A DNA stretch of 64,000 bases from the NCBI RefSeq assembly GCF_014653175.1, contig NZ_BNAG01000001.1:496001-560000 (forward strand). The letters are read 5' to 3'. A program made the translations under genes and the position numbers. Of this stretch, positions 26,435-37,332 are shown one piece after another. The DNA comes from Roseivirga thermotolerans. Its GTDB lineage: Bacteria > Bacteroidota > Bacteroidia > Cytophagales > Cyclobacteriaceae. Position 1 is the stretch's first letter; every line of letters begins with the position of its first letter. The notes beneath the pieces are model-generated. The model worked only from the letters and a program-made list of their open reading frames with translations, was not told where the DNA came from and did no database searches.

Positions 26435-27418
26435 ATGAAAAGAGTATTAGTTACAGGTGCCGCTGGTTTTCTTGGTTCACATTTATGTGACCGTTTCATC
26501 AAAGAAGGCTTTTATGTGATCGGAATGGACAACCTGATCACTGGAAACATGGAAAACATTGAGCATTTGATGCCTTTAGAGAACTTCGAGTTCTATCATC
26601 AGGATGTATCAAAATATGTCCACATTCCAGGTAACTTGGACTATATACTCCATTTTGCTTCGCCCGCCAGCCCTATAGACTACCTCAAAATACCTATACA
26701 AACACTCAAGGTTGGTTCATTGGGTACTCACAATTTGCTTGGGTTGGCGAGAGCCAAAAATGCTCGAATGCTAATAGCCTCTACCTCCGAAGTGTATGGC
26801 GATCCTTTGGTTCACCCTCAAACCGAAGAGTACTACGGCAATGTGAATCCCATAGGTCCTAGAGGAGTTTATGATGAGGCTAAAAGATTCCAAGAAGCAA
26901 TGACTATGGCCTATCACACATTTCATGGTTTGGAAACTCGCATTGTGCGAATATTTAATACCTATGGGCCAAGAATGCGATTGAACGATGGTCGTGTACT
27001 TCCAGCCTTTATTGGCCAGGCACTTCGAGGAGAAGATTTAACGGTTTTCGGTGACGGTAGTCAAACCAGGTCTTTCTGTTATGTTGATGATCAGGTTGAA
27101 GGAATCTTCCGATTACTAATGTCAGATTACCCTTATCCTGTTAATATAGGCAACCCGGACGAAATCACGATTGCACAGTTTGCCGAAGAGATTATTAGTC
27201 TAACAGGAACCAGTCAAAAAGTGATATACAAGCCGCTTCCCAAAGATGACCCGATGCAACGAAAACCGGATATTACAAAAGCCAGAGAGATTTTAGGCTG
27301 GGAACCCAAAGTAGGTCGAAGTGAAGGCTTGAAAATTACCTATGATTACTTTAAGTCCCTTTCCATAGAAAAGCTTCACAAAAAAGAACACAAAGACTTC
27401 GCAAAATACATCAAGTGA
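26435..27418 (+). CDS. uxs: UDP-glucuronate decarboxylase (UDP-xylose synthase)
   Basis: Converts UDP-GlcA to UDP-xylose. An extended SDR with [14 protein letters not shown] (8-21), [14 protein letters not shown] (~71-84), STSEVYGDP (~116-124), GVYDEAKR with the catalytic Tyr/Lys (~144-151) and IFNTYGPRM (~174-182). These are the Uxs hallmarks that separate it from ArnA-like or GalE-like enzymes. The length of 327 aa fits. It follows ugd closely and overlaps the next gene by 4 bases (GTGA). UDP-Xyl or its epimer would feed the glycan genes downstream. Confidence 0.94.
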   Translation: MKRVLVTGAAGFLGSHLCDRFIKEGFYVIGMDNLITGNMENIEHLMPLENFEFYHQDVSKYVHIPGNLDYILHFASPASPIDYLKIPIQTLKVGSLGTHNLLGLARAKNARMLIASTSEVYGDPLVHPQTEEYYGNVNPIGPRGVYDEAKRFQEAMTMAYHTFHGLETRIVRIFNTYGPRMRLNDGRVLPAFIGQALRGEDLTVFGDGSQTRSFCYVDDQVEGIFRLLMSDYPYPVNIGNPDEITIAQFAEEIISLTGTSQKVIYKPLPKDDPMQRKPDITKAREILGWEPKVGRSEGLKITYDYFKSLSIEKLHKKEHKDFAKYIK

Positions 27419-28860
27419 AACAACCTTTAATGAACTTCTTGGGTCTCACCTATATGGTGAGACTTTTCCTATTCATTAGCCTTGGCACTTTATTGCCGGG
27501 TTTTATTCTTTTGGGACAAACGGACAGCTCAAAAAATGTAACTCAAACATTGAAGTTATCTGGCTCTGTACTTGTAAGCGGAGGAGAGTCCTTGCCATAC
27601 TGGTGGGTCAACCAAAATTCGGGTAGGCTACAGAGAAACTCTTCCAACCAAATCCATAATCAACTTTGGTATTACGGAGAATATAAGCTGCCGCTGGACC
27701 TTTTATTTTTTTGGGATACAGAGGTTTCTACCAGCCTTGCCCAAGATATTAGGCCAAGCATTATTCAAAGCAATATTGGCTTTCGTTCTTCTTTTATCGA
27801 GCTCAAAGCCGGTTTAGACGAGGAGTTTTTTGGGGAATATCAACACCGCCTATCATTGGGAAACCTCATTAACAATACCAATGCCAGGCCAATTCCCAAA
27901 ATCTCCATAGCCACGAATGGCTGGCAACCCTCTCCGCTCTTCCCTAGAAATATTTATTATAAAGCTTACTTGGCTCACGGATGGTTTGAGAAAGATCGTG
28001 TTCAAAGCGGAGCATTTCTGCACCATAAATCATTTCACCTGCAAAGTCGGTTAGCCAAAAACCGATTGAAACTTGGAGTTGGGTTAATTCATAACGCACA
28101 ATGGGGAGGTAAAAATCTTACTACCGAATATTCTCAACCCACAGGATTTAAAAACTATACGAGAATATTTTTTGGACGCAACGGAGGTGAAGACGCCCTG
28201 CAAACAGACAGGCAAAATGCCCTTGGAAATCATCTAGGCACCTACGAGATAAACGGAAGTTATCAATTTAAAACCTTTACCCTTCGTAATTATTGGCAGT
28301 TCATGTGGGAAGACACTTCAGGACTAACTCCTTGGAATTGGCGCGATGGCCTGGTAGGAATAGAAGTAGATTTTTTGAATACTCCTTGGCTCAAACATGT
28401 ATTGCTGGAAATAGTTCGCACTAACGACCAAGATGCTGTAAAGTTTGACAAGGGTGGTAACATGTTTTTTGAGCCCGATGATTTTCTGAACAATGGAGTA
28501 TACCTCTCTGGGTGGACATATGCCGGTCAAGTTATTGGTAGCCCCCTCTTTATTCGTCAGCAACTGAGTTCCGGAGGCTACACTAGAATATTCAACATGT
28601 TGAATGCCTGGAATTTTGGAGTTTCTGGAGAAATAAAAAAAGTAGAATACCACGTGAAAGTAACTAACTTCTCGAATCAGGGAAGACGATTGGAACTCAT
28701 TGACCCTCCTCTTAAACTTTGGTCAGTAGATCTTGCACTACTACGAAAACTAAACGAAAAATCCGAGCTAAGCGTAAAAATCAATTTTCAGGAAGGCAAT
28801 ATAGGAGGTGGTAAGAACCTGGCTGTTGGACTGAGTTATTCGTACCTTCTACTTCACTAG
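27415..28860 (+). CDS. Capsule-assembly Wzi family outer-membrane protein (copy 1)
   Basis: The GTG at 27415 overlaps the uxs stop; ATG codons at 27430 and 27454 are alternatives, and the last would give a cleaner signal peptide ([11 protein letters not shown] ... LLGQ). The rest is beta-strand-rich with alternating aromatic residues and ends in SYSYLLLH, as in an 18-strand barrel. Blocks shared with the protein at 30311-31822 are [19 protein letters not shown] and [16 protein letters not shown]. Wzi of E. coli binds group 1 capsule at the cell surface, so this is likely a glycan-attachment or export barrel. It ends convergently with the phosphotransferase gene, overlapping it by 4 bases. Confidence 0.82.
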   Translation: MKQPLMNFLGLTYMVRLFLFISLGTLLPGFILLGQTDSSKNVTQTLKLSGSVLVSGGESLPYWWVNQNSGRLQRNSSNQIHNQLWYYGEYKLPLDLLFFWDTEVSTSLAQDIRPSIIQSNIGFRSSFIELKAGLDEEFFGEYQHRLSLGNLINNTNARPIPKISIATNGWQPSPLFPRNIYYKAYLAHGWFEKDRVQSGAFLHHKSFHLQSRLAKNRLKLGVGLIHNAQWGGKNLTTEYSQPTGFKNYTRIFFGRNGGEDALQTDRQNALGNHLGTYEINGSYQFKTFTLRNYWQFMWEDTSGLTPWNWRDGLVGIEVDFLNTPWLKHVLLEIVRTNDQDAVKFDKGGNMFFEPDDFLNNGVYLSGWTYAGQVIGSPLFIRQQLSSGGYTRIFNMLNAWNFGVSGEIKKVEYHVKVTNFSNQGRRLELIDPPLKLWSVDLALLRKLNEKSELSVKINFQEGNIGGGKNLAVGLSYSYLLLH

Positions 28861-30239
28861 TAAGCCTTTTCTTGGCCTTTCGCTATTCCAAAAAGTGTAA
28901 GGAAAATAATTTTAATATCTAACATGAAAGACCAGTTCTGGAGATAAAACCTATCCAGTTTAACCCTTGAATTCATTTGAAAATAATCGGTTATTTCACC
29001 CCTGTATCCCATCGCTTGAGCTAAACCCGTTACACCGGGTTTTGATTCGTGCCGTTTGGCAAATTTGTAGACTTTATCCTTGTACTCGTTATTCAAAGAC
29101 AGAGGGTGAGGTCTCGGTCCAACTACAGACATTTGTCCTAAAAAAACATTGATAAACTGCGGAAATTCATCTAATGATGTCTTACGCAAAAAAGAACCGA
29201 AAGAGGTAGTTCTTGGGTCATTCTTTGTTGCCCAAATATGATCAGCTTCTTTATTGATCACCATTGTTCTGAACTTTAAGCATACAAACTTTTCCCCTTG
29301 TTTTCCTTCCCTCCATTGCTTGAAGAACACTGATCCATTACTCTGTAGTTTGATAATCAATGCAAACAAGGGAATCATCCATGAAAGTACCAATATGATA
29401 ATGGTAGTGGAGAAAACAACATCGAATAAACGCTTCACAAAGCGGTTGAAAGCTCGGTCTAACGGCAAGTTATTCACATCAATCACTGAGATTGACTCAT
29501 ACCTGCGAAGAACAAAAGTTTTAAGTATGTCGGTCTTTAATTCAGGTAGCAGTTTTACTTTTTTGGCATATTGATCGGCAGTTTGAATCACCTGATCTTT
29601 AACTACCTTGGGCAACCGGTCACTTAGGTATACGAAATCGTACTTTTCTAGCCTGTCTTCCAATAACCCCTCCAGTGAACCCAAAAAAGGATACTTAGTT
29701 CGTCTGCTAGGCACATCATGCACAGAGTAAATTCCCTCACACCTTATTCCGTAATGTGGCTTTCTTTTTAGTAAATCATATAGTCTAAACCCAAGTTTAT
29801 CGTACCCAACTATGGCTGCATGACGAATATTTCCTCCAAAAGCCCTGTATCTGTCTAACACCAAGTGAACAAAAACCCGATATATTGTGAGCCACACGAA
29901 TAGAAAAAGCACCAGAGCCATGATAAACTGCCGGTTAATTTCTTCTTCAGCCACAAACAGCCACAAAAGGGAAATGATTGAAACAAAAACGAATACACTT
30001 GTGAAGGCCTTCTTGAATGTGCTGTAATAGCTCACAGCTCTTCCAATCTTAAAGTCCCTGTTCAAATAAGAATATATTGGCCAGCCAAGAATATATATCA
30101 GAAAGGCATAGAAGTAGGTTTCTTCAAGCCTAAAAGAACCAAATGCGATAAAAAGCGCAATAAAGAAAATAGCACTTAATACTAATACTTCACCAGCAAT
30201 GAACAGTGGAGGAAAGTACCGATGAAATCGCTTTTTCAC
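28857..30239 (-). CDS. Polyprenyl-phosphate hexose-1-phosphate transferase (WcaJ type)
   Basis: Starts glycan repeat synthesis by moving a hexose-1-phosphate from a UDP-sugar to undecaprenyl phosphate. Four or five N-terminal helices (~15-130) are followed by a nucleotide-binding-like soluble part (~135-260), a re-entrant helix (~280-305), and the catalytic domain with KRLFDVVFS, WREGKQGEKFVCLKFRTM and DEFPQFINVFLGQMSVVGPRP (~385-405). The length of 460 aa suits the WcaJ/WbaP group; sugar specificity is not decided. The start is GTG at 30239. It is the initiating enzyme for the first glycan assembly line. Confidence 0.93.
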   Translation of the reverse strand: MKKRFHRYFPPLFIAGEVLVLSAIFFIALFIAFGSFRLEETYFYAFLIYILGWPIYSYLNRDFKIGRAVSYYSTFKKAFTSVFVFVSIISLLWLFVAEEEINRQFIMALVLFLFVWLTIYRVFVHLVLDRYRAFGGNIRHAAIVGYDKLGFRLYDLLKRKPHYGIRCEGIYSVHDVPSRRTKYPFLGSLEGLLEDRLEKYDFVYLSDRLPKVVKDQVIQTADQYAKKVKLLPELKTDILKTFVLRRYESISVIDVNNLPLDRAFNRFVKRLFDVVFSTTIIILVLSWMIPLFALIIKLQSNGSVFFKQWREGKQGEKFVCLKFRTMVINKEADHIWATKNDPRTTSFGSFLRKTSLDEFPQFINVFLGQMSVVGPRPHPLSLNNEYKDKVYKFAKRHESKPGVTGLAQAMGYRGEITDYFQMNSRVKLDRFYLQNWSFMLDIKIIFLTLFGIAKGQEKAY

Positions 30240-30310
30240 AGTGTGTTTTTATGATATGCCAAGAACAAAAATAACAATCGAAAGATTGAAAGTAAGATGT
30301 CTTGAAAGAT

Positions 30311-31822
30311 TTAATACGATTTTAATACAAAAGTCACTCCAAGTTCAATACCTAAATTATTGTAAAGCTCCCCTCTATCTACTGCTAAAAGTCCATTTAT
30401 GAATACCGGTTTACCAAGTAACTTGGTTTCTTTTGAGGCTTCTATCATACTATAAAACTGCCACTTGCCTCCAAGGAACACATATTCAAAGTCATTATTT
30501 TCTATGATTCCGTTCCAGGCAAAGCGCCCTTCATATAAACCTGCATAAGTTCCAAAGTTTTCCGTGGCTGTAAGCATTACTCTCAGACTTAAGCTTTTGT
30601 CAGGCTCCAATATTGCACCGAAATGATAGGCCTTTAACCGGTTATTGATGATTTCATTCTCGTAGTTGGGAAACACTCCCAAAAACTGACCGCTCCAGGC
30701 ATATGTTAGAAACAATGGATTAGAGATAATTCTTCCCTTGTGTGTCCAGCCTGACTGATACAGCCAATTATTGAAGTAATCATCGCGGCCTCCGAATTTA
30801 TATCCGTGATTGTCCTCTATGGTTTGAACCTCATCCGTAGCGTCAGGTAAACCCGGGCCGCTCTGAGACATTGACCTTACCAGTTCGAAGTATATTTCGC
30901 TCACTAAAAACTTTGGTGGAAGCATTAATCTAACCCCTGCGAGAAAATCTTTGAAGCTGATGTATTGAATACTACCTAAATCTTCAAACGGCTTTTGGTA
31001 ATTTAAACTTAATCGCCAATCGCCCAGCTTTTTATCTATGGTCCACTCAGTAGTTCCTAAGTGATTACCCAATCCATTGGCCTCGCCTCCGGTACCACCA
31101 TGAGGATTAGGTATTCCGCTACCTAAGAACACTTTCTTAAAGTCTTTTAAACTGGAGGGTTGCTTTTCTCCTGAAGGATCTGTTCCTCCATATTGAGCAG
31201 AGTGAATCAACGATGAATAAATTTTCAGCCCAATATGTTCTTCCAAATCCAGAACAACTTCAAATTGCTTCTGATGAAGAAGGGGTTGGCTTATGTATCT
31301 GTCCTCTTCAAACCAACCGTGACTAACGAAACCACGAAACTTAAGATAACCGAAAGTCAAGGGGAGGTTGATGAAATCGCGAATTTCGAAGCCAATTGTT
31401 GGTAGAGGCAAAGCATTGTATCCGTTGGAAAGGCTACCTGTAGTCAACCGGTTGTTTTGAATTCCACCAATAATTCTAGGGTTTACGCCTGCCCATAGCG
31501 AAAACCTGCGAAAAGAAACACTTCCATAAGCCTTGTATACATCACTATTCCTTAATCCGACTCCAAAATTAGCAGACCAATAGTTGTTTATTCGTGTTCG
31601 GTAATTACCATCTACCTGTATAAAAGCGTCCTGTTTATTGGTAACAGTACCCCACCGATTGTGAACCAAGTAGAAAGGGTTAAATTCTTCTGTACTTAGG
31701 AGAACCCCAGTAGATGCCTTAAGTAAAAGTGAGTCAGCCGCTTCTTGCGCCTGCGCCAGAGTGAAGCAACTGAACCAAATTAGACCAATGTTTAAAAGAA
31801 AAGCACTTATACGTTTAATCAA
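30311..31822 (-). CDS. Capsule-assembly Wzi family outer-membrane protein (copy 2)
   Basis: The start is TTG at 31822, with in-frame stops just before it and no ATG before the signal peptide (1-25, LAQAQ). The beta-rich body shares HGWFEEDR, HSAQYGG, NGLGNHLGTTEW, DDYFNNWLYQSGW and SNPLFLTY with the protein at 27415-28860, so the two are paralogues. The expected role is at the outer membrane in holding or exporting the surface glycan. It is transcribed toward the phosphotransferase gene on the same strand with a 71-base gap. Confidence 0.8.
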   Translation of the reverse strand: MIKRISAFLLNIGLIWFSCFTLAQAQEAADSLLLKASTGVLLSTEEFNPFYLVHNRWGTVTNKQDAFIQVDGNYRTRINNYWSANFGVGLRNSDVYKAYGSVSFRRFSLWAGVNPRIIGGIQNNRLTTGSLSNGYNALPLPTIGFEIRDFINLPLTFGYLKFRGFVSHGWFEEDRYISQPLLHQKQFEVVLDLEEHIGLKIYSSLIHSAQYGGTDPSGEKQPSSLKDFKKVFLGSGIPNPHGGTGGEANGLGNHLGTTEWTIDKKLGDWRLSLNYQKPFEDLGSIQYISFKDFLAGVRLMLPPKFLVSEIYFELVRSMSQSGPGLPDATDEVQTIEDNHGYKFGGRDDYFNNWLYQSGWTHKGRIISNPLFLTYAWSGQFLGVFPNYENEIINNRLKAYHFGAILEPDKSLSLRVMLTATENFGTYAGLYEGRFAWNGIIENNDFEYVFLGGKWQFYSMIEASKETKLLGKPVFINGLLAVDRGELYNNLGIELGVTFVLKSY

Positions 31823-31910
31823 TTCTTTTTACTTTTAGTCGCAATATAATACGTCAAATATCTTAATCGGGTATGCGAGCAAGAGTCTATTCTATATTTG
31901 AAAAACAACC

Positions 31911-32597
31911 ATGTTAATCAACCTTTCCAAAAGACTAATTTGTCTAACCTTTGGTTTGTTATTAATATTTAGTTGTAGCCCTGAAGAACTGCCGATTGAA
32001 ATTCCATTCTACTTCTACGATTTCGAATCTGACTATACCAATATAGACAGTGTGTATGTTTCTGAATTCGATGGTGATAAAGTATTAGGCCCATTCAATA
32101 ATTCTGGATTTTCAGTTCAATGGCAAGGCCTTCCCAAGCACGACTATGTCAAATTGACCTTTGATCTTTACATCCATGATACATGGGAAGGAAACTCTAA
32201 TGACTCTGGTACTGGCTTACCTGATCATGATGCCTGGATCATTGAGTTTGATCCTCACAAGAATGTTAAGTCATCAGAAAAAATCTATTTTGAAACTACT
32301 TTTTCAAATGGTCCTTGTGAGCCTGGTTGGTGCTTTGGCCAGTCATACCCAAATGAATTTCCATTTTACCATGATGCAAGAACTGGGGCAGCAGTGAAAT
32401 ATATGCAGGGAAGATGTCTCTATGCTGATTCACCTTATGGTACATCTTTGTATAAAATTGAAAAGATATTCCCTCACCGAGAAAGCTCAATGGTAATTGC
32501 TTTCTATGACAGGCTCAAACAGGATGCCCCATTCCCACCTCTTTGTGAAGAGAGTTGGTCTCTTGACAACTTAAACATATCATTAATCAGAAGGTAA
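31911..32597 (+). CDS. Unknown lipoprotein, 228 aa, next to a Wzi gene
   Basis: The lipobox is LIFSC with Cys22 lipidated. The mature part is predicted beta-sandwich: FYFYDFESDY, VQWQGLPKHDYVKLTFDLYIHDTW, DAWIIEFD and ESSMVIAFYDRL alternate polar and hydrophobic, ending in SLDNLNISLI, the form of LamG-like or carbohydrate-binding jelly-roll proteins. It also has paired cysteines (PCEPGWC; GRCLY; PPLCEE). No exact family recognised. It is 1 base before the third Wzi-like gene, so both are co-transcribed; binding the glycan at the cell surface is a reasonable guess. Confidence 0.7.
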   Translation: MLINLSKRLICLTFGLLLIFSCSPEELPIEIPFYFYDFESDYTNIDSVYVSEFDGDKVLGPFNNSGFSVQWQGLPKHDYVKLTFDLYIHDTWEGNSNDSGTGLPDHDAWIIEFDPHKNVKSSEKIYFETTFSNGPCEPGWCFGQSYPNEFPFYHDARTGAAVKYMQGRCLYADSPYGTSLYKIEKIFPHRESSMVIAFYDRLKQDAPFPPLCEESWSLDNLNISLIRR

Positions 32598-32601
32598 ATT
32601 G

Positions 32602-34308
32602 ATGAGAAAAAACATTTTCCTGATCCTTGTTGCTATCCACACTATTGCTTTTGTGAAAGCACAAACAATCCCCGTTGGCTCTCCTGTGATAGAATCCTAC
32701 CTCAGGAGACAACAGCTCTTAGGCAAATTTGACTCATCATTTTCATTTAATTATAGGCCTATTAACCTTTCAAAAAATGGCTTGAGTATTGACACAGCGG
32801 TCTTTAATAAATACGACTACTTTAAAAAACTGCCGAACAGTAAGGGAGACACTCAAATAACTCTTCTACCTGCCAGTCTAAATCTGGCCTTCGACAGCGA
32901 CCATCCTGATAGTAGAAATGATGGCGCAATGATCCGGTCCAGAGGTATACAAACATTAGTTTCTGGGGGAATTTATACTGAGGTTGGTCCACTGTCGATA
33001 CAAATCAAACCTGAACTTGTCATTGCAGAAAATAGAAATTATCAGGGGTTCCCTTTATGGCCAAGGCATTACGAAAGTACCTGGCAAATCAGATATATAT
33101 GGTTTAATAGTATAGATCAGCCAGAGCGATATGGCACAAATACATACACAAAACTAACCCCAGGCCAGTCAAGTATACGTCTTAATAAATGGGGGTTATC
33201 CCTTGGCATATCAACTGAAAATTTGTGGTGGGGACCTGCAATAAGAAACAGTATTATGATGAGTAATAATGCGGAAGGGTTTCCTCATTTCACTTTTAAT
33301 ACACAAAAGCCAATTAAGACTCAAATTGGCTCGTTTGAATGGCAATTTATAACAGGAAAGTTAGTTGGCTCTGGCTATAAGCCTCCTGCTCACGATGTTG
33401 TAATTAGAGGAAGAATTCTTTACAGCCCTAAGCCCGATGATTGGAGATATTTTCAAGCCCTTTCCCTTTCTTATGCTCCTAAATGGATAAAAGGTCTTTC
33501 ATTGGGAATGACACGATGGGTGCAACAATATAATGAGAATGCAAAGTCAACTGGAAGTTACTTTCCTGTTTTCCAGAACCTTTTTCGTAAAAATGATAGA
33601 GAGGAATTTGGTTTCAATCTGGCACAGGATCAAGCTTTTGGCATCTTTGGAAGATGGATTTGGTTTGATTCTAATGCAGAGTTTTATTTTGAACTTGCCA
33701 AGAATGATGCGCCAATAAATTTTAGAGATTTATTGGTAGATACAGATCACTCAAGAGCGCTGACTGTTGGAGTAAGTAAGTTGTTTCCAACCATAAAAGA
33801 AAACGAGTTTTGGCAGTTTAATTTTGAGTGGACACAAACATCTCAAACTGAGAGTAGACTATTAAGAAACTCTTTGAGTTGGTATATCCATGGAAGGGTA
33901 AGACATGGCTATACGAACAATGGAGAAGTATTAGGGTCTGCCTTAGGCCCTGGGGGAAATGCTCAGTACTTAGAGGTTTCCAAGGTTAAGGGTTTCGATA
34001 GAGTTGGGGGGGCAATAGAGCGCTTTGTACACAACAATGACTTCAACGTATTTGCTTTTTCAGACAATTTTAGTTCAGCCACAATCAAAGATTTTACCAG
34101 ATATTGGGTGGATTACAGTGTACATGCTTTTTATGAAAAGAGGTTTGACAGGTTCTTTCTAAACGCATCTCTGTTCTACACTTACTCTCTAAATTATCAA
34201 TGGGAAGTGCTTTTTGATCCAAATGATCCACATGCATTTCCCGATACACCAGGAGTAGATAGGAATAACTGGAATCTAGATATTAAACTATCGTACTCGC
34301 TGTTTTAA
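32602..34308 (+). CDS. Capsule-assembly Wzi family outer-membrane protein (copy 3)
   Basis: I take the ATG at 32602; a TTG one codon earlier is in frame. The signal peptide spans 1-20 (FVKAQ). The barrel-like sequence has the Wzi features [29 protein letters not shown] (as NLWWGP and NNAEGFPHF), FEWQF and [17 protein letters not shown], and ends with a final aromatic strand (DIKLSYSLF). It is longer (568 aa) than the other two copies and closer to the Gram-negative Wzi form. Its 3' end overlaps the convergent epimerase gene by 21 bases. Confidence 0.85.
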   Translation: MRKNIFLILVAIHTIAFVKAQTIPVGSPVIESYLRRQQLLGKFDSSFSFNYRPINLSKNGLSIDTAVFNKYDYFKKLPNSKGDTQITLLPASLNLAFDSDHPDSRNDGAMIRSRGIQTLVSGGIYTEVGPLSIQIKPELVIAENRNYQGFPLWPRHYESTWQIRYIWFNSIDQPERYGTNTYTKLTPGQSSIRLNKWGLSLGISTENLWWGPAIRNSIMMSNNAEGFPHFTFNTQKPIKTQIGSFEWQFITGKLVGSGYKPPAHDVVIRGRILYSPKPDDWRYFQALSLSYAPKWIKGLSLGMTRWVQQYNENAKSTGSYFPVFQNLFRKNDREEFGFNLAQDQAFGIFGRWIWFDSNAEFYFELAKNDAPINFRDLLVDTDHSRALTVGVSKLFPTIKENEFWQFNFEWTQTSQTESRLLRNSLSWYIHGRVRHGYTNNGEVLGSALGPGGNAQYLEVSKVKGFDRVGGAIERFVHNNDFNVFAFSDNFSSATIKDFTRYWVDYSVHAFYEKRFDRFFLNASLFYTYSLNYQWEVLFDPNDPHAFPDTPGVDRNNWNLDIKLSYSLF

Positions 34309-35352
34309 GCGCTCTTGCCAAGAATCATAAATTTCTTGAAAGGTAGTTTTTAAGTCCTTGGTTATACTCCAGGCAGGGTAGTGCGATTTCATTTTAGATA
34401 AATCTGAGATGTAACAAATGTGGTCTCCTGACCTGTTTTGACTGCTATACACATAGTTCATAGCCTTACCAGAAATGGATTCAATAAGGGCGAAGGCCTC
34501 TAAAATAGAAACTGAGTTTTCTCTACCTCCTCCTAGATTATACACCTCCCCTTTTTTAGGGTTTTCCAAAAAGCACTCAATGAAGGTGGACACATCATGA
34601 GAATGAATATTGTCTCTTACCTGCTTTCCTTTATATCCAAAAATCGTGTATTGCTTACCAATGATATTGCACTTGATTAAATAGCTAAGGAAGCCATGAA
34701 GTTCCACTCCACTATGATTGGGGCCTGTTAAACAACCTCCACGTAGGCAACATGTAGGCATATCAAAGTATCTACCATACTCCTGAACCATTACATCAGC
34801 CGCCACTTTAGAAGCCCCAAAAATGCTGTGCTTTGATTGATCTATAGTAAAGTTCTCTTTAATGCCATTGAAGTATTCCTTATCTCCATAGTCCCAACGA
34901 GTCTCATGCTCAACCAAACTGAGATTATTGGGAGCATCGCCATACACTTTGTTAGTAGACATGTGTACAAACGGAATCTGAGTAGAGTATTTTCTGGTAG
35001 CCTCCAAAAGATTCATGGTGCCAACAGCATTAACATCAAAATCATCATAGGGCCGCGAAGCGGCCAAATCGTGACTTGGTTGGGCGGCCGTATGAACAAT
35101 AGCATCAGGTCTTTGATCACCTATAAATTGTTCCAGATCTCCCCTATTTCTTATATCGATGTTAAAATGCTGATAATTCTTATACTTTGTTACCAACCTT
35201 TTCGCATTCCATTGTGTATCGCCTCCTTCACCAAAGAAATCTGCACGCATGTTATTGTCAATACCAACAACTTTCCAGCCTCTATGGGCAAAATGAGACA
35301 CTACCTCACTACCTATTAAACCAGCCGAACCGGTGACTAATAATTTTTTCAT
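34288..35352 (-). CDS. NAD-dependent sugar epimerase (CDP-paratose 2-epimerase-like)
   Basis: Extended SDR of 354 aa. The cofactor motif GSAGLIGSE is at 8-16, followed by [20 protein letters not shown], the segment typical of CDP-tyvelose/paratose epimerase-like proteins; HTAAQPSHD (~91-99), STNKVYGD (~132-139) and the active Tyr/Lys in GASKVAAD. The true substrate is unknown. It is the last gene of the long minus-strand run of transferases beginning at 41987. Confidence 0.85.
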   Translation of the reverse strand: MKKLLVTGSAGLIGSEVVSHFAHRGWKVVGIDNNMRADFFGEGGDTQWNAKRLVTKYKNYQHFNIDIRNRGDLEQFIGDQRPDAIVHTAAQPSHDLAASRPYDDFDVNAVGTMNLLEATRKYSTQIPFVHMSTNKVYGDAPNNLSLVEHETRWDYGDKEYFNGIKENFTIDQSKHSIFGASKVAADVMVQEYGRYFDMPTCCLRGGCLTGPNHSGVELHGFLSYLIKCNIIGKQYTIFGYKGKQVRDNIHSHDVSTFIECFLENPKKGEVYNLGGGRENSVSILEAFALIESISGKAMNYVYSSQNRSGDHICYISDLSKMKSHYPAWSITKDLKTTFQEIYDSWQERLKQRVR

Positions 35353-36129
35353 TTAATTGAGTCGATATGGTTCTCGATAAAACAGCTTAAATTTTAAGTA
35401 GGTAAAAATAAATTGGCTGTTGGTTATGAAATATCTTTTTGCCAACCTTTTAGGTTCCATAAGCAAACGGAAAAACCATTCCAGACCATTTTTTTGCATC
35501 CAAGATGGCGCTTGCTTTAATGTACCAGCATGAAAATCGAATGCTGCCCCCACTGCCATCATAGCTGCGTTGACCTTTCCTTTGTGATTGGCAACCCAGA
35601 ACTCCTGTCTTGGACAGCCTCTTCCAACCAAGACAATGTGTGCTCTACTATCATTGATTTTCTTAATATCTTCCTCATCCTCTTCATCAGTTGCCTCTCT
35701 AAAACGGTCTTGGTGTACTCCACAAATCACTACGGATGGAAATCTTCTTTCAATGAACCGTTGAAATTTATCCAAAGTGTCCCCTGTACTCCCAAAAAGG
35801 TAAACCCTAAGCCCTTTTTCATTGGCTTTTTCAAGAACTCGCAAGGTCAATTCGGGTCCATATACCCTATCCTTCATCCCCAACTTATAGAAGCTATTGA
35901 GTGCCCAACGAACCGGCTGGCCATCGGGAACAATCAGGTCAATCTTGTTAATGATTCTTTTTAGACTTTGGTTTTTTACACTTTCCATCAAACCATGCAC
36001 AGCCAAAGCCGATACACCAAAGCTAGTTCTCTTTTCAGCCCAATATATTATAATGTCTGATGCTGAATCATAGTCAACATTGGCATACTCAGGCACAAAA
36101 AGCTTATGTTTTGTATAATGCTCTAACAT
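35353..36129 (-). CDS. WecG/TagA/CpsF family glycosyltransferase
   Basis: A 258-aa GT26 enzyme. Motifs: VPDGQPVRWAL (~69-79), RVYGPEL (~87-93), LFGST (~112-116), VGRGCPRQEFW (~168-178) and VGAAFDFHAGTLKQAPSW (~192-209). Family members transfer ManNAc(A) or similar from a UDP-sugar to a lipid-linked amino sugar as an early step. It ends exactly 1 base before the epimerase start and lies 13 bases after the previous gene. Confidence 0.9.
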   Translation of the reverse strand: MLEHYTKHKLFVPEYANVDYDSASDIIIYWAEKRTSFGVSALAVHGLMESVKNQSLKRIINKIDLIVPDGQPVRWALNSFYKLGMKDRVYGPELTLRVLEKANEKGLRVYLFGSTGDTLDKFQRFIERRFPSVVICGVHQDRFREATDEEDEEDIKKINDSRAHIVLVGRGCPRQEFWVANHKGKVNAAMMAVGAAFDFHAGTLKQAPSWMQKNGLEWFFRLLMEPKRLAKRYFITNSQFIFTYLKFKLFYREPYRLN

Positions 36130-36142
36130 TTACAGTGTCCAA

Positions 36143-37324
36143 TTATAAGGTTAAACCCTTAGCTGTCTGCTCAAGAATCTTTCTGGTCTCTTTTGCCCAT
36201 GAACTCCAATTGAGCTGAGATTCAAACTTCTTTCTGGCATTAATCGAAAAGCTCCTATACAACCTCTCATCACCAATAAGACTTTCGATTGTATCTACAT
36301 AGTCACTAGTATCTGCGTTATGAGGGAGTAAAAAACCAGTTTTTCCATCTTCAACTATTGAGGAAACACCTCCTGTGTTTGTAGAAACAACGGGTAAACC
36401 AAAAGCCGCTGCTTCACAAAAGACTATACCGTATGTTTCGGCTCTTGTGGGCATAAAGTAAATATCAGCTTCTTCATACAACTGCCTCATCTTCTTTACA
36501 TCTTCTTCAATATTTTTATTCAAAAATGGGATAACTTTCATATTGGGATGTTCATGGGGGGGAACACAACCACAAACGGTTAATGAAACTTTGTACCCTT
36601 TGTCCAATAAAGATTTAAAGGTCTTATATACAATTGCTCCTCCTTTCCTATTCCAGTCTACCCCTATGAATAATAAATTGATTTGGTCTTTTAATGATCT
36701 GGAATTCAAAGACAGATCATTATCCATGTCCATATTGGCTCCCAATTGTGTTACAAACACAGAATTTGCACCATAAAAATCCACAGCATATTGAGCCGCC
36801 CATTCCGAAGAAAAAACCTGAGAGGTTGAATTATCAATTGCCAACTGTTCAATTCTATTGCCCAGTTTTTTTACTAGTGGAGAAATTCCTTTTTCATCAT
36901 GATAGTAGCTCCATAGCTGACCAAAGGTGGTATCTGAAAAATAGCAGATAGGAATGCTCGTTTTCAAGTAGGCAATCTCCAATGAAGCCACCGGAGCAAA
37001 AAGAACATCAACATTTAAATGTTCTAATTTCCGTTCAAAAAACCTTGAGTATGCTTTGCTTCTAGCCGGTAAATGAATGCTTTTTGTTTTAGTACCATAT
37101 CGAAAAAGATGATAAACTTTGAACAGAAGAATACTCAGGTTCATTTTGACAGTGTCTATACGGTTTAGTCTAATTGGACCCAGAGCATTCACTTCCTCAA
37201 ACTGTTCGTTTAGCGCCTGGTACATTCTATAATAAATGCCGGACCAACTTCTTTTATCTTCTGGATCAAGTGCTGTAATAAACCCAATACGTAAGTTACT
37301 TTTCAAGCTATTCTGATTTGACAT
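36143..37324 (-). CDS. GT4 glycosyltransferase
   Basis: GT-B fold, 393 aa. The N-terminal domain begins RIGFITALDPEDKRSWSGI; the C-terminal domain has LFIGVDWNRKGG and the E-x7-E catalytic signature ETYGIVFCEAAAFGLPVVS (~316-334) followed by TNTGGV. Retaining transfer from a nucleotide sugar to the growing lipid-linked glycan on the cytoplasmic face is expected; donor and acceptor are unknown. Confidence 0.88.
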   Translation of the reverse strand: MSNQNSLKSNLRIGFITALDPEDKRSWSGIYYRMYQALNEQFEEVNALGPIRLNRIDTVKMNLSILLFKVYHLFRYGTKTKSIHLPARSKAYSRFFERKLEHLNVDVLFAPVASLEIAYLKTSIPICYFSDTTFGQLWSYYHDEKGISPLVKKLGNRIEQLAIDNSTSQVFSSEWAAQYAVDFYGANSVFVTQLGANMDMDNDLSLNSRSLKDQINLLFIGVDWNRKGGAIVYKTFKSLLDKGYKVSLTVCGCVPPHEHPNMKVIPFLNKNIEEDVKKMRQLYEEADIYFMPTRAETYGIVFCEAAAFGLPVVSTNTGGVSSIVEDGKTGFLLPHNADTSDYVDTIESLIGDERLYRSFSINARKKFESQLNWSSWAKETRKILEQTAKGLTL

Positions 37325-37332
37325 CTATTTCT

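Noticed and set aside
34837-35319. 160-codon plus-strand open frame inside the epimerase gene
   Set aside because: Antisense to a recognised SDR with complete motifs.
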